Part shown: piece after piece, positions 60,074 through 64,000 of the stretch | Position numbering within the stretch: position 1 is the stretch's first letter | Layout: each line of letters starts with the position of its first letter | NCBI GenBank assembly: GCA_942492935.1 | Contig: OW818654.1 | Coordinates: 3,348,001 to 3,412,000, forward strand | Direction of reading: 5' to 3' | Length of the DNA: 64,000 nucleotides | Source of the DNA: JANJUO01 sp942492935 | GTDB taxonomy: Bacteria > Bacteroidota > Ignavibacteria > Kapaibacteriales > UBA2268 | Translations under genes and position numbers: made by a program | The notes under the pieces: model-generated | Told to the model about the DNA's origin: nothing | The model's database searches: none | What the model saw: the letters and a program-made list of their open reading frames with translations, nothing else

Positions 60074-61204
60074 TTATATAGATTTATTCAATTTACTTTT
60101 TAATTTTATAATTCTGTTATATGATTCATTTATCCTTGACTCAGAGATTTTACCTTCAGAAATTTTATTCTTGATAATTTGAATAGCTTTTTGTGCAATC
60201 AATTCATCATAAATCAAATTATTTGCAAAAATCAGTATATCTACACCTGCATTTATGCTTAATTCAATAGCCGTTTCTAAGCCAAAATTATCTGTGATTG
60301 CGTTCATATTCATATCATCAGAAATAACAACTCCATCAAAATTAAGTGATTTTCTTAAAATTCCATCTATTATATTTTTTGATAATGTAGCTGGATAGTT
60401 TGGGTCTAAATTTGAATTGAATATATGAGCAGTCATAATAAAATCGGCTTTCCCTTGCTTAATCAATTCCTTATAAGGTGTTAATTCTACTTCATTCCAA
60501 GTATTAGTAACATCTGTAAAACCGGAATGGGAATCACTATTGGCACTTCCATGACCGGGAAAATGTTTCAATGTAGAAAAAATATTTTTGTTATGAAGTT
60601 GATTGATTAATAAAGATGAATGTTTTACAACTGTCCCGGAATTTACAGAAAAACTTCTTTCAATTTTGCCAATTGCAGGACTTTCAGGATTGATATTCAA
60701 ATCAACAACAGGTGCAAAATTTACATTAAAACCCAAATTATACAAAGTTGTTGCAGTTTGATTTCCATAAAATGATGTGCTGTCGGCATTATCCAAATTT
60801 CCAAGATATTGCTGCGAAACTGTATAAGGAAATCCATAAGTCATTTTTAAACGATTTACTTTGCCACCTTCTTGGTCAATAGCAACAAACAAAGGGTTTG
60901 TAGAATGAGATTTTACTGTATTGATTAGATTTTTCAGTTGTTCTGGCGATTGAATATTTCTGATACTTGATGAAAGAGCTACATCTCTATCGAATAGTAT
61001 TACTCCACCAACTCGTTTATTTATAATGTCTTTAATAATTTGTGAATTTGTATCAACTTCCAAACCACGAAATCCAACAAGCAACATTTGACCAATTTTT
61101 TCATCTAAACTAACTGAATTATCAGTTGGTTCATTGGTATTGGAGCAGGAAACAAAAATCAAGAGCATCAATAAGGCAAATAATTTAAACAGTAATTTTT
61201 TCAT
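60074..61204 (-). CDS. Glycoside hydrolase family 3 lipoprotein, beta-N-acetylglucosaminidase (NagZ-like)
   Basis: About 376 residues. The start at 61204 gives a clean lipoprotein signal (MKKLLFKLFALLMLLIFVSCSN); another ATG lies three codons upstream. The barrel domain has KIGQMLLVGFRGLEV, VAIDQEGGKVNRLK, and the NagZ-type KHFPGHGSANSDSHSGF motif with the catalytic His-Asp loop, then FDGVVISDDMNMNAI with the nucleophile Asp. NagZ cleaves GlcNAc-anhydroMurNAc in wall recycling; cytosolic in E. coli but exported lipoprotein forms exist in this group. The second GH3 domain is absent, as usual for NagZ. Confidence 0.93.
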   Translation of the reverse strand: MKKLLFKLFALLMLLIFVSCSNTNEPTDNSVSLDEKIGQMLLVGFRGLEVDTNSQIIKDIINKRVGGVILFDRDVALSSSIRNIQSPEQLKNLINTVKSHSTNPLFVAIDQEGGKVNRLKMTYGFPYTVSQQYLGNLDNADSTSFYGNQTATTLYNLGFNVNFAPVVDLNINPESPAIGKIERSFSVNSGTVVKHSSLLINQLHNKNIFSTLKHFPGHGSANSDSHSGFTDVTNTWNEVELTPYKELIKQGKADFIMTAHIFNSNLDPNYPATLSKNIIDGILRKSLNFDGVVISDDMNMNAITDNFGLETAIELSINAGVDILIFANNLIYDELIAQKAIQIIKNKISEGKISESRINESYNRIIKLKSKLNKSI

Positions 61205-61293
61205 ATAATTCAAAATATTTGGAAATAACTCATTGCAAAATTACAAAAAAAATCAATAAATTCAATTTGAAAATAATAATAAAAAATGAAATT

Positions 61294-61385
61294 CCTTGAA
61301 AATCCCAATAGGTATTAAATATTTGTAATAAAAGAAATACCCGTAAGTCCAACAATCCCAGCGGGAATTAATGTATTTAGATTTT
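61294..61385 (+). repeat. Dispersed repeat element, copy D (partial)
   Basis: Starts CCTTGAAAATCCCAATAGGT and continues ATTAAATATTTGTAATA, then GTCCAACAATCCCAGCGGGA. Same family as 10034, 22669 and 28191. Confidence 0.65.
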
Positions 61386-61399
61386 TTCAAGAAGAAGGT

Positions 61400-61435
61400 T
61401 TTATTAGGGACAGGTTGCGACCTGTCTCTAATAAA
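61400..61435. repeat. Hairpin with GGGACAGGT stem
   Basis: TTTATTAGGGACAGGT (61400-61415) pairs with ACCTGTCTCTAATAAA (61420-61435) at 15 of 16 positions, loop TGCG, then an A run. It resembles a bidirectional terminator but is 130 bases from either gene. Confidence 0.7.
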
Positions 61436-61565
61436 AAAATTCAATCTTGATAGGAATTAGATGATTTTTAAATGAAATATCGAAATTTAAATTCCAATGA
61501 AAATTCCTTTATTCTTAAATAGTTGATTAGTATCATGAAATTAAAAACTCACATCAGTTTAGTTT

Positions 61566-62207
61566 TTATACAAAATATTTTTTATTCAATAAGAATACTG
61601 CTCTATAACAAGTATATGCAAAAAAAGGAGCAGCAATTACATCTACAGAATAGTGAACATGTTGAATCAATACAGCTATTCCAATAGTAATAGTTGCTAT
61701 TAGAAAAAGAGTTCTGAAAATCTTTTTTTGTGAAGCTAAGTACATAAGAAAAATAGTTGCTGTATGTCCCGAGAAAAACAAATCTTTTGTCATTAATGTT
61801 CCAACTCCAATTTCAGAAACCATAGGGTCAATTAAGGGTAATATCGTTGCAGGTGCTTCTAATGGAATGGAATACATAGCAATAATTCTAACCCAAAGCA
61901 TAAGTATATAAGTTTGCACAGCAAAAGCTAATTGTATTGGTGTTTTGAATAAAGATAAAATAACTAAAACTACTGTTCCATACATAACTATAAATGTAAA
62001 CCAAGATATATCAATAGCAGGATAAAATGCTAAAATTGGGTCAGGTAAAACCACACCGGGTCGAGCTTCTATAAAATTTAAATATCTGGTAAATATAAAC
62101 ATTGAAATAGCAAATACAATTACTGTTCCAATAAAATAATATTTATTTCTATTGTTTGACTTAAGATTTGTCCAATTATCTTCAAATTCAAATAGCTTAT
62201 TTTGCAT
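61566..62207 (-). CDS. PAP2-like membrane phosphatase/phosphotransferase (sphingomyelin-synthase-like)
   Basis: 213 residues with about six membrane helices. The C-terminal half has the two conserved motifs of the PAP2_C/SMS group: DLFFSGHTATIFLMYLAS and HVHYSVDVIAAPFFAY, giving His-His-Asp catalytic residues facing the periplasmic side. Relatives transfer phosphocholine or phosphoethanolamine head groups or dephosphorylate lipids. Substrate is not inferable. It lies 39 bases downstream of polA. Confidence 0.85.
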   Translation of the reverse strand: MQNKLFEFEDNWTNLKSNNRNKYYFIGTVIVFAISMFIFTRYLNFIEARPGVVLPDPILAFYPAIDISWFTFIVMYGTVVLVILSLFKTPIQLAFAVQTYILMLWVRIIAMYSIPLEAPATILPLIDPMVSEIGVGTLMTKDLFFSGHTATIFLMYLASQKKIFRTLFLIATITIGIAVLIQHVHYSVDVIAAPFFAYTCYRAVFLLNKKYFV

Positions 62208-62246
62208 AAAATTCCCAATTAAAAAATTACAAATATAATAAATAAT

Positions 62247-64000
62247 TTAATGTGCCTCAAACCAATTTTCACCAATTCCAACTTCCGCTACAACTGGTAC
62301 TTCTCCAAGTGGCAAAGCACTTTGCATTAATTCAGTAACTAATTGCTTCATTTCATCAATTTCATTTCTATCTACTTCAAATACAAATTCATCATGAACC
62401 TGAATAAGCATTTTTGACTTCATTTTTAATTTTGTCATTTCTCTATCAATGTTTACCATCGCTATTTTCATCATATCTGATGCTGTGCCTTGAATTGGCA
62501 TATTGATTGCCGCACGTTCAGCAGCAGTTTTCAAATTATTATTTTTGCTGTTAATATCCGTGAAAAATCTTCTTCTACCCATCAAAGTCTGAGCAAATCC
62601 ATTTTGTTGTGTAAAATGAATTGTATCATCCATATATTTTTTTATACCCGGGTATTTTGCAAAATAATTATCAATTATTCGCTTTGCTTCATTTCGTGAA
62701 ATAGCAAGTCGCTGCGATAATCCAAAGCTACCCAATCCGTACATAATGCCAAAGTTTACGGTTTTTGCTATTCGCCTTTGGTCAGAATTTACATCACTAA
62801 TTTCATTTCCAAATAGTACAGAAGCAGTAGTTGAATGGATATCCAAGCCCTTTTTAAAGCTATCTATCATTTTTTCATCTTTGCACATACTCGCCATTAT
62901 TCGTAATTCTATTTGAGAGTAGTCGGCTGATAGAATCAAATTATCCTTATTTCCAGAAACAAATGCCCTGCGAATTTCCCTACCTAACTCTGTTCTGACT
63001 GGTATATTTTGCAAATTCGGGTCAGTTGATGATAATCTGCCAGTTGACGCTACAGTCTGATTAAAAGTTGTGTGAATTCTGTTTGTTTTGGGATTCACTA
63101 ATTTGGGTAGAGCATCAATATACGTTGATTTCAATTTCATTAATGTGCGATATTCTAAAATAAAATTTGCAATTGGATAAGTAAGTGCGAGTTCTGACAA
63201 TACTTCAACATCTGTCGAAAAACCTGTTTTTGTTTTTTTAGCAGTTGGCAACATTAATTTTTCAAATAAAATATGTCCTAATTGCTTAGGTGAATCAATA
63301 TTAAATTCAATTCCAGCTTCGGTAAATATATTTTTTTTCAATTCCGCACTTTGGATTTCAATTTTTGAAGATAATTCAGCAAGTGCATTGGAATCTATTG
63401 CTACTCCATTGCGTTCCATTTTAGTTAAAACTGCAATTGCTGGAAATTCAATATTATAAGCAAGATTTACCAAATTGTTCTTTTCAATTTCTTTTTCAAG
63501 AACGTTTTTCAATTTTAGTGCAACATCGGCATCCTCACAAGCATAATCTGAAATTTCAGCAGGATTAATATCGCGCATTGAAAATTGCTTACTTTTCTTT
63601 TCTCCAATCAAAGAACTAATTGAAATCGGTATATAATTCAACCATTTCTGTGATAATGCGTCCATGTTATGCTTTTGGTCTGGGTCTATCAAATATGATG
63701 CTACCATTGAATCAAAAATAATTGGATTTACATCAATTCCATTTCGGCTTAATATATACATATCAAATTTAACATTTTGACCGCATTTGCCAATTTTTTC
63801 ATTTTCTAAAAGCGGTTTAATTACTTCAAATACATCAGCTTGCGGTAATGAATTTTCCCATTGTACTTCATTTTGCTTTTGGTCAAAATTAAATAAATCA
63901 ACTTCTTGCTGATGGTAATTAATTGAATGAACAGGGATATAGAATGCTTTATTTTCAATTGCGGAAAATGAAATTCCTACAATCTCACAATTATCTCTGT
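62247..64000 (-). CDS. polA: DNA polymerase I (partial, N-terminus beyond window)
   Basis: The frame stays open from the stop at 62247 to the window end, so about 584 C-terminal residues are seen. The visible part begins inside a 3'-5' exonuclease-like domain (NCEIVGISFSAIENKAFYIPV, then GKCGQNVKFDMYILSRNGI and SDYACEDADVALKL). The polymerase domain follows: LSADYSQIELRIMASM (motif A), DQRRIAKTVNFGIMYGLGSFGLSQRL (finger helix O), and LIQVHDEFVFEV (motif C). The exonuclease carboxylates partly lie off-window or appear intact (Asp in CEDADVA). The 5' nuclease domain is not in the window. Replication and repair enzyme. Confidence 0.96.
   Translation of the reverse strand, partial: RDNCEIVGISFSAIENKAFYIPVHSINYHQQEVDLFNFDQKQNEVQWENSLPQADVFEVIKPLLENEKIGKCGQNVKFDMYILSRNGIDVNPIIFDSMVASYLIDPDQKHNMDALSQKWLNYIPISISSLIGEKKSKQFSMRDINPAEISDYACEDADVALKLKNVLEKEIEKNNLVNLAYNIEFPAIAVLTKMERNGVAIDSNALAELSSKIEIQSAELKKNIFTEAGIEFNIDSPKQLGHILFEKLMLPTAKKTKTGFSTDVEVLSELALTYPIANFILEYRTLMKLKSTYIDALPKLVNPKTNRIHTTFNQTVASTGRLSSTDPNLQNIPVRTELGREIRRAFVSGNKDNLILSADYSQIELRIMASMCKDEKMIDSFKKGLDIHSTTASVLFGNEISDVNSDQRRIAKTVNFGIMYGLGSFGLSQRLAISRNEAKRIIDNYFAKYPGIKKYMDDTIHFTQQNGFAQTLMGRRRFFTDINSKNNNLKTAAERAAINMPIQGTASDMMKIAMVNIDREMTKLKMKSKMLIQVHDEFVFEVDRNEIDEMKQLVTELMQSALPLGEVPVVAEVGIGENWFEAH

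Larger units (their letters stand above)
61205..61565. other. Repeat-containing intergenic region
   Basis: About 360 bases with no gene; holds dispersed repeat copy D and a strong hairpin. Confidence 0.55.

Overview
The window is AT-rich, densely coded chromosomal DNA from a bacterium of the Bacteroidota/Chlorobiota/Ignavibacteriota side of the FCB group. That placement is inferred from gene content, not from a marker-gene tree. Supporting features are a fused CcoN-CcoO oxidase subunit, long MKK-type exported proteins and lipoproteins, a GT4 + GH130 pair, and small hairpin repeats typical of those phyla. Two flagellin genes argue against an ordinary non-flagellated Bacteroidota and favour an Ignavibacteria- or Kapabacteria-like lineage.

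Layout. 1-3717: secreted subtilisin-like protease, split by one single-base frameshift and running off the left edge. 4369-6409: CIRCE-controlled groES-groEL. 6456-8511: small accessory modules (nucleotidyltransferase, DUF2442, VapBC-like) punctuated by three near-identical hairpin terminators. 8610-9861: LEA-like lipoprotein and pentapeptide protein. 10422-13382: a 19-haem cytochrome fused to a b-type membrane domain. 13566-19995: GT-C glycosyltransferase, then the complex I antiporter genes nuoL-nuoM-nuoN. 20366-21492: two adjacent HicAB modules in opposite gene order, one with a HicA lacking a normal start. 23124-27616: rpsP, ffh, a LOG-family gene and an ABC-F ATPase. 28359-29325: two UmuD-like genes with complementary defects. 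29846-32071: exported Zn-phospholipase-C-like protein and a lipoprotein. 32238-39949: cbb3 oxidase genes (ccoS, ccoNO, ccoQ, ccoP, then ccoG), interrupted by a MazF module and a PmeII-like restriction-modification system lying between duplicated copies of a terminator arm. 40231-41670: catalytically altered rhomboid and nuoE. 42077-44371: a channel with a bacterial sodium-channel-like pore fused to a CASTOR/POLLUX-like cytoplasmic region. 44766-46664: two flagellins. 48022-50730: MlaE-MlaF-MCE lipid transporter. 52205-55626: GH130 and GT4, with a chimeric gene fossil between them. 56702-57928: a complete IS256-type insertion sequence with 8-bp target duplication. 58084-64000: cell-wall and lipid genes (L,D-transpeptidase, MurB, NagZ-like GH3, PAP2-like) and the C-terminal part of polA.

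How it works together. Complex I parts, the cbb3 oxidase and the multihaem cytochrome point to aerobic or microaerobic respiration with an additional haem-based electron route. The most interesting themes are the channel fusion, the split UmuD pair, and a recurring pattern in which toxin-antitoxin or restriction modules sit between duplicated terminator hairpins. No tRNA, rRNA or CRISPR array was recognised.
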